Shown here in pieces: positions 33,312 through 41,909 of a stretch of DNA of 64,000 nt. The notes under the pieces are model-generated. The model worked only from the letters and a program-made list of their open reading frames with translations, was not told the origin of the DNA and searched no databases. Positions within the stretch are counted from its first letter, which is position 1. Each line of letters begins with the position of its first letter. Origin of the DNA: Rhodococcus sp. B50 (GTDB taxonomy: Bacteria; Actinomycetota; Actinomycetes; Mycobacteriales; Mycobacteriaceae); contig NZ_WPAG02000002.1 of the NCBI RefSeq assembly GCF_013602415.1, positions 4,157,480 to 4,221,479 of the forward strand. Reading direction: 5' to 3'. The position numbers were made by a program, and so were the translations under genes.

Positions 33312-34832
33312 CTACCCCCGACGCGCGGCGGGGTCCCCCATTTCGTTCGCGGGCCCGTTGTTGTCGCTCGAACGCTCGCCGCCGGAAGATTCGCCCGGGT
33401 CGTCACGATCGTCGTCCTCACGATCATCGACGGTGTGGTCCGAATGAACCGTATCGCCCACGAGCACCGAATCCTGATCGTGCTGTCGGGACGGCCGCCA
33501 GGGCAGTCTCACCGGTGCGTCCGGTGCCCGATGGAATCCGATGCGGTCGTAGATCCACGTCACGACGGCGCCGACGACCAGTCCGAACACGAGTCCGACG
33601 ATCGTCATGGTCACACCGTGGCCGAGCCCGGCGTCGGCGCGTCCGTCGAAGTAGAGGATGGCGCGCACCGCGAGATAGATCTGGTGCATCGGCTCGAAGG
33701 TCGACAGCCACTCGAACAGTCGTGGCGTGGCCTCGATCGGGATCGTTCCACCGGACGAAGGAAGTCCGAGCACGATGAACACGATCAGGTTCACCAACAG
33801 GCCCGCCGCGCCGAAGATCGACATCACCGCGAGTGACGTGATGCCCACCGCCGAGATCGCGAGGGCCCCGTACTCCCACAACAACAGCGCGCGTGGCGCC
33901 GGCATACCGAGGCCGGTGGCGATCCACACGTACAACGCCGAGACGATCAGCGACATGACCACCGTGATGCCCCACTTGAGTGCCAGCACCTGCAGGCGCG
34001 ACATCCGGGTGGTCTCCCTCGCGATGTAGAGGGGGCCGTATTCAGTGGGTACGAAGCCGAGCTTGGTGTCGACGACCGCGTTGATGATCGTGGCACCGGT
34101 GAAGCCGGCCAGGATCAGCAGCAGGGTGTAGAAGAAGGCGGACAGACCCGCGCCCGTCCCACCCGGCAGCGGCTTGTGCTCGACGGTGAGCGCATCGATC
34201 GGTTGAGCCAGCGTCAGGCTGCCGGCTCCGGAGAGCTGCAGGTCGGGAGCAGTGTCGGCGAGTGTGGCGGTGACGGTCTCGGTCAGCTGTTCACCCACCG
34301 AATCGTTCACCTGGGTCAGTGCGCGGTCGCCGATCGTCGTGACGATGCCCGTCGCGAACGCCCCTGTGCGGGGGTTCGTGTACAGGGTGATGATCGGTTT
34401 CTCGATGTCGCCGGGAACCACCGAGGCCTGCGCGAGGATCGAGATGCGTTTGGTGAAGTCGCTCGGGATGACGATCGCCCCGTACAGGCTGCCGTCGTCG
34501 AGCCCGCGGTTGGCGGCCGAGATCCCCATCCGTTGCAGGTCGATCTCCTCGGGATCGATGCCGTCGAGGATGCCCTCGGTGATCTGGTCGCCGAAGTTCT
34601 GTCGCTCGTCCGATCCGGGCAGCACATCGCCGACGTCCTGATTGACGATGGCCATCGGGAACTGTCTCAGGTTCTCGCTCGGATCGAGGAGTGCGCCGAG
34701 GTAGAAATACGCCAAGGCACTCATCACTGCCGCGACGACAGCGAAGGGCGCGAGCCAGAAGCGTGGACTGCGCAGGGTGCTGTGGTGCGGGTCGATGGAC
34801 GACTGGGTTGAACTCACCTGTCGATTGTGCAC
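33312..34832 (-). CDS. DUF3533/YhgE-Pip-like membrane protein
   Basis: The 506-residue protein has one N-terminal membrane segment (WLAPFAVVAAVMSALAYFYL, about 26-45), a large outside domain of about 180 residues with AIVNQDVGDVL and LYGAIVIPSDFTKRI, then five or six C-terminal segments from about residue 230, and an acidic tail. This is the layout of DUF3533/YhgE-Pip proteins, which resemble ABC-2 permeases without an ATPase gene. Roles reported for the wider group include secretion and envelope functions. The GTG start at 34832 is uncertain; a GTG at 34817 is equally possible. Confidence 0.75.
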   Translation of the reverse strand: MHNRQVSSTQSSIDPHHSTLRSPRFWLAPFAVVAAVMSALAYFYLGALLDPSENLRQFPMAIVNQDVGDVLPGSDERQNFGDQITEGILDGIDPEEIDLQRMGISAANRGLDDGSLYGAIVIPSDFTKRISILAQASVVPGDIEKPIITLYTNPRTGAFATGIVTTIGDRALTQVNDSVGEQLTETVTATLADTAPDLQLSGAGSLTLAQPIDALTVEHKPLPGGTGAGLSAFFYTLLLILAGFTGATIINAVVDTKLGFVPTEYGPLYIARETTRMSRLQVLALKWGITVVMSLIVSALYVWIATGLGMPAPRALLLWEYGALAISAVGITSLAVMSIFGAAGLLVNLIVFIVLGLPSSGGTIPIEATPRLFEWLSTFEPMHQIYLAVRAILYFDGRADAGLGHGVTMTIVGLVFGLVVGAVVTWIYDRIGFHRAPDAPVRLPWRPSRQHDQDSVLVGDTVHSDHTVDDREDDDRDDPGESSGGERSSDNNGPANEMGDPAARRG

Positions 34833-34924
34833 ACAGGCGTGTGCTGTCGGAGGTCTCGAGTGCTCGAGTACACGCGGCGCCGGGCTGCGTGATCTGGCAC
34901 TCTGCGGTCCTCACCCGCCATCGA

Positions 34925-35659
34925 TCACCGGAGCAACTCGCCGAGGGTCGACGCTGCAGAGACCACGGCCGCCGCGAGGCGCGCTTCATCCGTGGCATCG
35001 AAGACCGAGACGCCTATCGCCGCCTGGGTGCCCCCGGGACGGCTCGGTACCGCTGCCGAGATTCCGATGGTGGTGGATACGACCTCGCCGGCGGAGACCG
35101 CATAGCCCGTCTGTCGCGCCCGGGTCACTTCCGGGCGCTCGTCGGGACGCGGAGGCATGGATCCGAGGATCGCCAGACCGGCGGAGCCCCGGTCCAGCGG
35201 ATGGACCTGGCCCGGACGGAAGGCGATGTGAACATCGGATCGCCGGGGTTCGATCACCATCATCGCGCGCACCGTGGTGTCGGACTCGCGGACCACGAGG
35301 TGGGCCGTGGCCTCGACGCTGTCGGCGAGTTCCTCGAGGATCGGTCGCGCGAGGGTTCGCAGGTCCTGCTCGACGGATTCGGCGAGTGTCACCAGGCCGG
35401 TGCCCAGTGAGATGCGCTTGTGGTCGTCGCGGCGGCACAGCCGGTGTGCCTCGAGAGTCCGGACGAGTCGGTGGGCGACCGTGCGGTGTACGTCGAGGTT
35501 CTCGGCGATCTCGCTGACCGATAGGCCATGTGGGTTCCGCGCGAGCAGTTCCAGGATTTCGAGACCGTTGTGGAGCGTCTTGGACATGCCCGCGTCCGGC
35601 TCGATCCGCGGCAGATTCAAATCCTCTGTTTGCGCAGGTACATCCCGCATTTGTGTCAT
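34925..35659 (-). CDS. IclR-family regulator of the SnoaL/SDR/flavoprotein operon
   Basis: The 244-residue protein has the IclR winged helix (LEILELLARNPHGLSVSEIAENLDVHRTVAHRLVRTLE split over residues 33-70) and a C-terminal effector domain with ATAHLVVRESDTTVRAMMVIEP and PLDRGSAGLAIL. I chose the ATG at 35659; an ATG at 35650 is also possible, and the longer reading frame to 36205 is antisense to the next gene. It is divergent from a five-gene catabolic operon across a perfect 23-bp palindrome. IclR members in such positions are usually activators or repressors that respond to the pathway substrate. Confidence 0.9.
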   Translation of the reverse strand: MTQMRDVPAQTEDLNLPRIEPDAGMSKTLHNGLEILELLARNPHGLSVSEIAENLDVHRTVAHRLVRTLEAHRLCRRDDHKRISLGTGLVTLAESVEQDLRTLARPILEELADSVEATAHLVVRESDTTVRAMMVIEPRRSDVHIAFRPGQVHPLDRGSAGLAILGSMPPRPDERPEVTRARQTGYAVSAGEVVSTTIGISAAVPSRPGGTQAAIGVSVFDATDEARLAAAVVSAASTLGELLR

Positions 35660-35712
35660 GACCCCCGTTACCTCTCTTGACGTCTGTGAACTGTAACACC
35701 TAGCATTTCCGT

Positions 35713-35735
35713 TAATCGCACATGCTGTGCGATTA
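35713..35735. promoter_or_regulatory. 23-bp palindromic operator in the IclR/SnoaL divergent promoter
   Basis: Exact 10-bp arms TAATCGCACA and TGTGCGATTA flank a 3-base spacer (TGC). It lies 53 bases upstream of the IclR start and 32 bases upstream of the SnoaL-like start. A partial extra half-site (CGCACACAATCAC) follows. The position and symmetry fit an IclR-family operator controlling both directions. Confidence 0.8.
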
Positions 35736-35767
35736 CCGCACACAATCACGGATGGTTTTCGTACGAC

Positions 35768-36196
35768 ATGACACGGACCGAATACGTGGACGCGGCGGTT
35801 CTCGCTCATATCCACCAGCTCTACGGGCGACAGAGCCACCTCATCGACGAGGGCTCTGCGCGCGAGTGGGCCGAAACGTTCACCGCCGACGGCGAGTTCT
35901 GCTCGCCCAGTTACCCCGCCCCCGTGGCAGGTACCGCCGAGCTCGTGGCCTTCGCCGAGCGCTTCCACGTCGGCGCGCAGGCAGCAGGTGAAGTGCACCG
36001 GCACGTCGTCACCAACCTCGCGGCCTACCGCGTCGACGACGACACCCTCCGTGTACGCGCCTACCTGCAGATCACGGCCACCGTTCGTGGGGGCGAATCT
36101 CGGCTCGTCCGGTTCACCACCATCGACGACAGCCTCGTGCGCACCGGCGGTGAATGGCGCATAGCCCGCCGCATCGTCTCCCGCGACGACAGTTGA
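35768..36196 (+). CDS. SnoaL/NTF2-like protein, possible isomerase, hydratase or dehydratase
   Basis: The 142-residue protein has the NTF2-like cone fold pattern: helix IHQLYGRQSHLIDEGSAREWAETFTADGEFCS, central GEVHRHVVTNLAAYRV strand with two His, and a long strand pair VRAYLQITATVRGG with WRIARRIVS at the end. SnoaL_4-type members act as ketosteroid-isomerase-like isomerases, dehydratases or small hydroxylation partners. It is the first gene of an operon of two SDRs, an FAD dehydrogenase and a transporter, so a catalytic role on the pathway intermediate is likely. The exact reaction is unknown. Confidence 0.8.
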   Translation: MTRTEYVDAAVLAHIHQLYGRQSHLIDEGSAREWAETFTADGEFCSPSYPAPVAGTAELVAFAERFHVGAQAAGEVHRHVVTNLAAYRVDDDTLRVRAYLQITATVRGGESRLVRFTTIDDSLVRTGGEWRIARRIVSRDDS

Positions 36197-36244
36197 CCGT
36201 CGCACCTCTTTCCACTTCGTTTCACATTCTCGGAGGAATCACCC

Positions 36245-37075
36245 ATGACCGTTGACGCCCAGAACCCGGGCCGTACCGTCACCACCCAGATCGTCGCCCT
36301 CTACCCGGAGATGGCAGGCAAGGTTGCCGTCGTCACCGGCGCGGCGCGCGGTATGGGTGCCCAGTTCGCGCGCGGTCTGGCCACGCGCGGCGTGCACGTG
36401 GTCGGCGGTGATATCAACGACGTGCAGATGAAGGAGGCCGCGGAGCAGATCAACACCGATCTCACCGTGGAGGCTCTCGTCGAGACGCCCGGCACGGTGA
36501 TCGGAGCACGTGTCGACGTGACCGATCCGGCCGACCACGAGGCGCTCGCGCAGGTCGCACTGCAGGAGTTCGGCCACATCGACTTCTGGATCAACAACGC
36601 CGGCATCTTCCCGTTCGCCCTCGCCGAGGAGATCTCGAAGGAGCAGATCGCGACGACTCTGGACGTCAATGTCGAAGGCGTGCTCTTCGGTTCGCAGGCC
36701 GCGGCACGGCACATGGAGCCCGGTAGCGCGATCGTGAACATGTCGTCGGTCTCGGCGCTGCGCGTGCGCAAGGGCCGCGGTGCCTACTGCGCCTCCAAGG
36801 CTGCCGTCGCCCATCTGACCGAATCGTTGGCAGTCGAATTCGGCGACAAGGGAATCCGCGTCAATTCGATCGCGCCGGGATACATCGACACCGAGATGAC
36901 CCGGTGGGTCCAGGAGGACCCGGCCGCCCTGAAGCACGCGCTCGACGTCGTCCCGCTGCACCGGCTCGGTGCCCCCGAAGAGGTCTTCGGACCGTTGCTG
37001 TTCCTGCTCTCCGACAGCGCCCGCTACGTCACCGGACACTCGATTGCCGTCGACGGTGGATCACGTCATGTCTGA
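36245..37075 (+). CDS. Short-chain dehydrogenase/reductase (operon copy 1)
   Basis: The 276-residue SDR has [13 protein letters not shown] near residues 29-41, [32 protein letters not shown] (split; catalytic Ser, Tyr, Lys near 158-175) and [13 protein letters not shown] at the end. GGAGG precedes the ATG. The cofactor loop with DINDVQ after strand 2 suggests NAD+ rather than NADP+. Its stop overlaps the start of the second SDR, so the two probably act in succession on alcohols of one pathway. No mycofactocin-type insert is present. Confidence 0.9.
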   Translation: MTVDAQNPGRTVTTQIVALYPEMAGKVAVVTGAARGMGAQFARGLATRGVHVVGGDINDVQMKEAAEQINTDLTVEALVETPGTVIGARVDVTDPADHEALAQVALQEFGHIDFWINNAGIFPFALAEEISKEQIATTLDVNVEGVLFGSQAAARHMEPGSAIVNMSSVSALRVRKGRGAYCASKAAVAHLTESLAVEFGDKGIRVNSIAPGYIDTEMTRWVQEDPAALKHALDVVPLHRLGAPEEVFGPLLFLLSDSARYVTGHSIAVDGGSRHV

Positions 37076-37865
37076 CCGCGTCGTCGAATCGGTGTCGTAC
37101 CCCTCGGTCGTACTCGTCACGGGTGCGGCCGGGGGGATGGGCGCCAACCACGCACGGGTGCTCGCTGCACGGGGAACGCATGTGTGCCTTGCGGATATCC
37201 ACGACCCGTCCGAGGTCGTCGAACAGATCGAGACTGCAGGCGGTTCCGCGTCGGCGCACACGCTCGACGTGTCCGACGCCGCGGAATGGGGCAGGGTCGT
37301 CGACGAGATCCGCACCCGGCACGGTGAGCTCGGCGGACTCGTCAACAACGCCGGGATCTCCCGACGCCTCGAATTCATGGACACCCCGGACGACGTCTGG
37401 GAGAAGACCATGCGGATCAACCTCTTCGGCCCCTTCTACGGAATGAAGGCGGTAGCTCCGCTCATGCGCGACAGCGGCGGCGGGTCGATCGTCAACATCT
37501 CGTCGATCTCGGGCCAGATCGGCTACTTCTCCCCGGCCTATTCGTCGAGCAAGTGGGGCCTGCGGGGTCTGTCCAAATCGGCGGCAGGGAATTTCGCGAG
37601 CTGGGGTATCCGCGTCAATTCGGTCCATCCCGGCCTCGTGGGCACGGCCCTGCTCGGCGGCGCCGACGCATTCGTCGGTGCCGCGTTGAACAGCGTGCCG
37701 GCCGGCCGGATGGCCACCGTCGACGAGATCACCGACGCTGTGCTTTTCCTGCTGTCGGACCGTTCGAGCTATATGACCGGCAGCGAAGTGACCGTCGACG
37801 GCGGTATGACGTCCAACGGCCTCTATCACCGCATCATCGCGGAGACAGGAGATCAACTCTCATGA
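37068..37865 (+). CDS. Short-chain dehydrogenase/reductase (operon copy 2)
   Basis: The 265-residue SDR starts inside the previous gene. It has [13 protein letters not shown], an LADIHD acidic end of strand 2 that favours NAD+, [31 protein letters not shown] with the Tyr/Lys pair, and [12 protein letters not shown]. It is only moderately like copy 1, so this is not a recent duplication. Its stop overlaps the flavoprotein start by ATGA. Together the two SDRs could oxidise two hydroxyls or two stereoisomers of one ring compound, which is inference. Confidence 0.9.
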   Translation: MSDRVVESVSYPSVVLVTGAAGGMGANHARVLAARGTHVCLADIHDPSEVVEQIETAGGSASAHTLDVSDAAEWGRVVDEIRTRHGELGGLVNNAGISRRLEFMDTPDDVWEKTMRINLFGPFYGMKAVAPLMRDSGGGSIVNISSISGQIGYFSPAYSSSKWGLRGLSKSAAGNFASWGIRVNSVHPGLVGTALLGGADAFVGAALNSVPAGRMATVDEITDAVLFLLSDRSSYMTGSEVTVDGGMTSNGLYHRIIAETGDQLS

Positions 37866-39322
37866 ACGACGACATCATCGACGTCGTGGTGATCGGTGGT
37901 GGCGGTGCCGGTCTCGCGGCCGCAGTGTCTGCTGCCGAATCCGGTGCGAGCGTCCTGCTGTTCGAATCCGAGAGCGAACTGGGCGGGTCGACCCAGCTGT
38001 CCGCGGGATTGTTCACCGCGGCAGGGACGAGTGTGCAGCGCGGCCTCGGCGTCGAGGACTCCGCCGAGAAGTTCTTCCAGCATTACATGGATCTGAACCA
38101 TTGGGTCCTCACACCCGGACTGGTCCGTGCGTTCTGCGAGAACGCGGGCCCGACACTCGAATGGCTGATCGGCCTCGGCGTGGAGATCCCCGCCCGGGAA
38201 TCGTCGAACGCGCACATGCCCGGTCTGTGCCAGGCCGGTGTCGAAGACGTCTGGCGCGGGCACGTGCCGAAGGATCAGGGCTACGGACTCGTGCAGACAC
38301 TCGACCGTGCGCGTCGCGCACAGGGTGTGGAAGCCGTGCTCGGCACCCGGGTCCAGAGGCTGCTCGTCGAGGGCGGACGTGTGGTCGGTGTCGTCGCCGA
38401 CGACATCGAGGTCCGTGCCCATGCCGTCGTGGTTGCGTCCGGTGGCTTCGCGCAGAACCGCGACCTGCTCGAGCAGTACTATCCGTATCCGCTCGGAGCA
38501 GGCGAGTCGCTGTTCGTCGTTGCCGCGCCGGGTAGTCGCGGCGACCACTTCCGCTTCGGCGAGCAGGTCGATTCGGCGATCGCCGGCACGGACTGGGGGC
38601 TGACCATGCCCACCGCCTACTTCCAGCGCTACCACCACTGGCAGGCCGGTTTCCCGCCCAAGTCGAGGGTGTATGTGAACAAGTCCGGCCGACGGTTCAT
38701 GGACGAGGACGCGTCGTATGCGGTCTCCGGCGGTCTCATGGATCGTCAGGACGGGCCTGTATGGGCGATTTTCGACGAGAAGGCACGCACAGGGCTGCCG
38801 TCCGGCTACACCGACTGGGATGCCGACCGCATCACCGAGGAAGCCGATGCCGGTCGTACCCTGCGCGCCGACAGCCTCGCCGAACTCGCCGATCTCATCG
38901 GCGTACCGGTCGATGCTCTGATCGCCACGATCGATCGCTGGAACACCCAGCTGCCCCACGGGACCGATCCTGACTTCCTGCGCCATCGCACCCTCGTCAA
39001 CAAGGGATCCGCCTCGAACCCCGACCCCATCGCGCAAGGACCGTTCTACGCGGCACGTATGCTGCCCGCCGAACTGGTCTGCACCCACGCCGGACTCGAG
39101 ATCAACCCGAACGCGGAAGTCCTCGACACCCTCGGGAACGTCGTACCCGGGCTGTATGCGGCCGGAGAAGCGGGCGCCGGCATCCTCGGTCTCCGCTATG
39201 TGGGCGGCGGCAATGCCGTCGCCAACGCGTTGACCATGGGCCGCATCGCCGGCCTCAATGCGGCACGGTCGGCTGAATCCGGCGTCGCTCCACGCACCGC
39301 ACTCGGTGCTGCCGGCGTGTGA
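37862..39322 (+). CDS. FAD-dependent dehydrogenase, 3-ketosteroid dehydrogenase/fumarate reductase-like
   Basis: The 486-residue flavoprotein starts with the FAD loop [21 protein letters not shown] and an [11 protein letters not shown] stretch. It has a middle capping domain with [16 protein letters not shown], and ends with [29 protein letters not shown], the typical C-terminal FAD segment of the fumarate reductase/KstD superfamily. Members dehydrogenate a carbon-carbon bond next to a ketone or acid. Length fits this group, but it is shorter than most 3-ketosteroid 1-dehydrogenases, so the substrate may be a smaller ring or acid. It overlaps the upstream SDR by ATGA. Confidence 0.88.
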   Translation: MNDDIIDVVVIGGGGAGLAAAVSAAESGASVLLFESESELGGSTQLSAGLFTAAGTSVQRGLGVEDSAEKFFQHYMDLNHWVLTPGLVRAFCENAGPTLEWLIGLGVEIPARESSNAHMPGLCQAGVEDVWRGHVPKDQGYGLVQTLDRARRAQGVEAVLGTRVQRLLVEGGRVVGVVADDIEVRAHAVVVASGGFAQNRDLLEQYYPYPLGAGESLFVVAAPGSRGDHFRFGEQVDSAIAGTDWGLTMPTAYFQRYHHWQAGFPPKSRVYVNKSGRRFMDEDASYAVSGGLMDRQDGPVWAIFDEKARTGLPSGYTDWDADRITEEADAGRTLRADSLAELADLIGVPVDALIATIDRWNTQLPHGTDPDFLRHRTLVNKGSASNPDPIAQGPFYAARMLPAELVCTHAGLEINPNAEVLDTLGNVVPGLYAAGEAGAGILGLRYVGGGNAVANALTMGRIAGLNAARSAESGVAPRTALGAAGV

Positions 39323-39357
39323 CGCCACCTCCCCTTACATTCGAAAAGGACACGAAC

Positions 39358-40689
39358 ATGCTCGGATCGGACGCGGTATCCCCCGCAGTGAGTCCACCCC
39401 AGGCCGAGGCTTCACAGCCGAAGCAGTCGACGCTCAAGGTCATTCGTGCTGCTGTCGTGGGCACCATCGTCGAGTACTACGACTTCGGTATCTACGGCTA
39501 CATGGCGACGATGGTCGCCACCCTGTTCTTCGTCTCCGAAGATGAGACAGCTGCCCTGTTAGGTACATTCGCGGCGTTCGCAGTAGCGTTCTTCCTTCGA
39601 GTGCCCGGTGGCATCTTCTTCGGGCACATCGGCGACAAGTACGGCCGGAAGAACGCGCTCTCGTGGACGATTCTGCTCATGGTCGTCGCGACTGCGGCCA
39701 TGGGCCTGATGCCCACCTATGCGACCTTGGGGGTGTGGGCGACGGTCATGCTCGTGCTCGCACGCTGCCTCCAGGGCTTCGCGGCAGGCGGGGAACTCAG
39801 CGGAGCGAACGCGTTCGTCTCGGAATCCGCACCCGCCCGCTGGCGTGCCACGCAGACGTCGATGGTCAACTCGGGCACCTACCTCGGCTCACTCGTCGCG
39901 TCTCTCGTCGCACTCGGCATCACCACGGTCTTCACCGAGGAACAGATCCTCGAATGGGCTTGGCGTATCCCGTTCCTGCTCAGCGTCGTCATCGGTGTCG
40001 TCGGCATCTGGATCCGTAACCACCTCGAGGACACCCCGCAGTTCGAGGAACTCGAGGAAAAGGGTGAGACGAAGAAACTGCCCATCGTCGAGTTGCTGAG
40101 GACGTCAGGTGGAAGCGTCGTCAAGATCATCCTGCTCGGTGCGCTCATCATCGGTGGCTACTACATCGCATCGGTGTATGCCGCGACCTACCTGCAGACC
40201 ACAGGCGGTCTGTCGTCGTCCGTCGCGTTCCTGTCGACATGCCTTGCGCTCATCCTGGGTGTGATCACGTTGCCGATCGCGGGTTATCTCGCCGACAAGT
40301 ACGGACGCAAGCCGGTGTTGTTCGCCGGTAGTGCGGCGTCGGCGATCGTCGGTGTCCCGATGTTCATGTTGATGTCCGGTGGCACCGTGTGGCAGGCCAT
40401 CGTCGGCCAGTCCGTGCTGTTCATCTGCGTGTCGGTGGTCAACGGCGCCTCCTTCGTGACGTACGTCGAGATGCTCAAGGCCTCGGTGCGGTACAGCGGT
40501 ATCGCCCTCGGAAACAACGTGACGAACATGTGCCTCGGCGGAACCGCACCGTTCATCGCGACGTGGCTGATCGACGTGACCGGGAACTCGTTGGCACCGG
40601 CAGGGTACTTCGTGTTCTGCGCGCTGCTCACCCTGGGTGCGGTCTTCTTCATCGAAGAGACGAAGGGCATCGAACTCCGCACCGACTAG
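39358..40689 (+). CDS. MFS transporter, metabolite:H+ symporter type
   Basis: The 443-residue protein has 12 predicted membrane segments and the MHS-family signatures VVGTIVEYYDFGIYGYMA at the first helix, GHIGDKYGRKNAL in the first cytoplasmic loop, and GYLADKYGRKPVL in the loop of the second half. I chose the ATG at 39358 with AAAAGGA upstream; a GTG at 39319 overlaps the flavoprotein stop. MHS transporters carry organic acids such as shikimate, dicarboxylates or aromatic acids. As the last gene of the operon it probably imports the pathway substrate, suggesting that this is an acid. A strong terminator follows. Confidence 0.9.
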   Translation: MLGSDAVSPAVSPPQAEASQPKQSTLKVIRAAVVGTIVEYYDFGIYGYMATMVATLFFVSEDETAALLGTFAAFAVAFFLRVPGGIFFGHIGDKYGRKNALSWTILLMVVATAAMGLMPTYATLGVWATVMLVLARCLQGFAAGGELSGANAFVSESAPARWRATQTSMVNSGTYLGSLVASLVALGITTVFTEEQILEWAWRIPFLLSVVIGVVGIWIRNHLEDTPQFEELEEKGETKKLPIVELLRTSGGSVVKIILLGALIIGGYYIASVYAATYLQTTGGLSSSVAFLSTCLALILGVITLPIAGYLADKYGRKPVLFAGSAASAIVGVPMFMLMSGGTVWQAIVGQSVLFICVSVVNGASFVTYVEMLKASVRYSGIALGNNVTNMCLGGTAPFIATWLIDVTGNSLAPAGYFVFCALLTLGAVFFIEETKGIELRTD

Positions 40690-40701
40690 TCCTGCGGTGC
40701 A

Positions 40702-40743
40702 GCCGGAATTGTCGGTACCCGTCGGGGGACCGACAATTCCGGC
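40702..40743. terminator. Strong hairpin after the MFS gene
   Basis: Perfect 15-bp arms GCCGGAATTGTCGGT (40702-40716) and ACCGACAATTCCGGC (40729-40743) flank a 12-base loop that can pair further (CCC with GGG). It begins 12 bases after the MFS stop codon and closes the IclR-controlled operon. No U-run follows, as is common in actinobacteria. Confidence 0.85.
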
Positions 40744-40809
40744 ATTCGTGTATCCGGCCACTGTCGTCCGTGATTCGATGTCCGGAAGACACGGGGTGGA
40801 GGGGGAACG

Positions 40810-41214
40810 ATGGCGAACGGATTTCGGCGGGTGCTGCGAGCGGGAGCGGTTGTCGCGGTGACGGGAGGAATCGTCCTCGGGGGCGCCGGTGCGGCGTCGG
40901 CGCAGGACGAATGGCCGGTCCAGCAGCCGAACAGCCCGATCACCGTGTCGGATGCCGATCCTCGCTCCTGGCTCACCCCGGACAACCTTGCGTACTGGAA
41001 CCCGCTGGTGAACGAGCCGCGGCTGACCTCGCCGTTCGGCGCGAACACCCGCATCGTGTGCCAGGGCTTCCACGGTGTGACGACCGACTGCTGGCAGGCC
41101 GACCTCGAAGGCCGACCCCACAAGCTCACTCGTCTGCCCGCGAACCTGCCCAACGTGACGGGATCGAGCGCGCCCGGTGGGGGCGTCGGCCACTTCGTGT
41201 ATCCACTCTTCTGA
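40810..41214 (+). CDS. Secreted hypothetical protein
   Basis: I do not recognise a characterised family. The 134-residue product has a clear Sec signal peptide (basic start RRVLRAG, hydrophobic core VVAVTGGIVLGGAGA, cleavage after ASA near residue 31). The mature part is about 100 residues, rich in Pro, Asn and Trp. It has two cysteines (IVCQGFHGVTTDCW) 11 residues apart that could form a disulfide. GGAGGGGGAACG precedes the ATG. Small exported proteins of this type are common in Rhodococcus and mycobacteria. It stands alone between a terminator and the MarR gene. Confidence 0.75.
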   Translation: MANGFRRVLRAGAVVAVTGGIVLGGAGAASAQDEWPVQQPNSPITVSDADPRSWLTPDNLAYWNPLVNEPRLTSPFGANTRIVCQGFHGVTTDCWQADLEGRPHKLTRLPANLPNVTGSSAPGGGVGHFVYPLF

Positions 41215-41223
41215 TCACGAGAT

Positions 41224-41241
41224 AGTAAATGGATGAATTAC
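41224..41241. promoter_or_regulatory. AT-rich imperfect repeat before the MarR gene
   Basis: AGTAAAT and ATTAC halves around GGATGA form an imperfect inverted repeat in otherwise GC-rich DNA, 25 bases before the MarR start. The reverse strand reads ATTTACTAT, sharing ATTTACTA with the site before hmgA. The shared motif suggests autoregulation by the MarR protein. Confidence 0.45.
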
Positions 41242-41266
41242 CCCGACTCTGCGGTACTGTGACCGC

Positions 41267-41794
41267 ATGTCCGGACCCCGCGACCTCGACTACTGGTCCT
41301 TCGTCGAACTCGCGCAGGAGCGTCTGAACAGCAAGTTCGGTGAACATCACCGCAGCGCGACGGAAGTTCTGCTCACACTCAACCGGGCTTCGGACATCGT
41401 CACCTACGATCTCGAGTCCGCAGTCCACCGCCCGCGGGGCAGGTCGTGGTCGGCCTACCGGCTCATGTTCGTCATCTGGCTCGCGGGTCCGATCGAACCG
41501 AATGTCGCCGCGCGGCTCACCGGGATGAGTCGCGCCGCTGTGTCGAACCTTGCGAAACCCCTGGTCGAGGCGGGGATTCTCGAAAAGACTCCGGTCAGCC
41601 ACGACGCGCGTTCGGTGCAGCTGTCGCTCACCGAAGCGGGGGAGAAGGAGATTCGGGACAGCTTCCGCGCCCAGAACGAGCGCGAGGAGGCCTGGGTGGA
41701 GGTGCTGACCCCCACCGAGCAGCAGATTCTCGTGATGCTCCTGAACAAACTGATCACCAACCGCAGTCAGTTCGACGTGCGCGGACGCAACTGA
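41267..41794 (+). CDS. MarR-family regulator of the homogentisate operon
   Basis: The 175-residue protein has the MarR winged helix: LMFVIWLAGPIEPNVAARLTGMSRAAVSNLAKPLVEAGIL (split over residues 65-105) with the wing VSHDARSVQLSLTEAG at 109-124. Helices for dimerisation lie at both ends. It is 115 bases upstream of hmgA on the same strand. An AT-rich motif is shared between its own promoter and that of hmgA. It probably senses homogentisate or a related aromatic acid. Assignment to an HmgR-like role is inference from position. Confidence 0.88.
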   Translation: MSGPRDLDYWSFVELAQERLNSKFGEHHRSATEVLLTLNRASDIVTYDLESAVHRPRGRSWSAYRLMFVIWLAGPIEPNVAARLTGMSRAAVSNLAKPLVEAGILEKTPVSHDARSVQLSLTEAGEKEIRDSFRAQNEREEAWVEVLTPTEQQILVMLLNKLITNRSQFDVRGRN

Positions 41795-41837
41795 CACAGG
41801 GTCGTGACCTCTCTGTGGTTGCGCTCACGCGCTCGGT

Positions 41838-41857
41838 TTAGTTAACGTATTTACTAA
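41838..41857. promoter_or_regulatory. AT-rich inverted repeat before hmgA
   Basis: TTAGT and ACTAA arms enclose TAACGTATTT, 52 bases upstream of the hmgA start. A TTGCGC element lies 18 bases before TAACGT, so the site could overlap a -10 region. It shares ATTTACTA with the motif before the MarR gene, pointing to MarR control of hmgA. Confidence 0.55.
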
Positions 41858-41909
41858 TTCCAGGCGAGCGACCTTCCCCCGCACGCCCGAGATCCGCGAG
41901 GAGTCAGAC

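Noticed and set aside
35660-36205. Long N-terminal extension of the first IclR regulator
   Set aside because: The frame stays open, but it runs through the operator and antisense to the SnoaL-like gene, and adds no IclR sequence.
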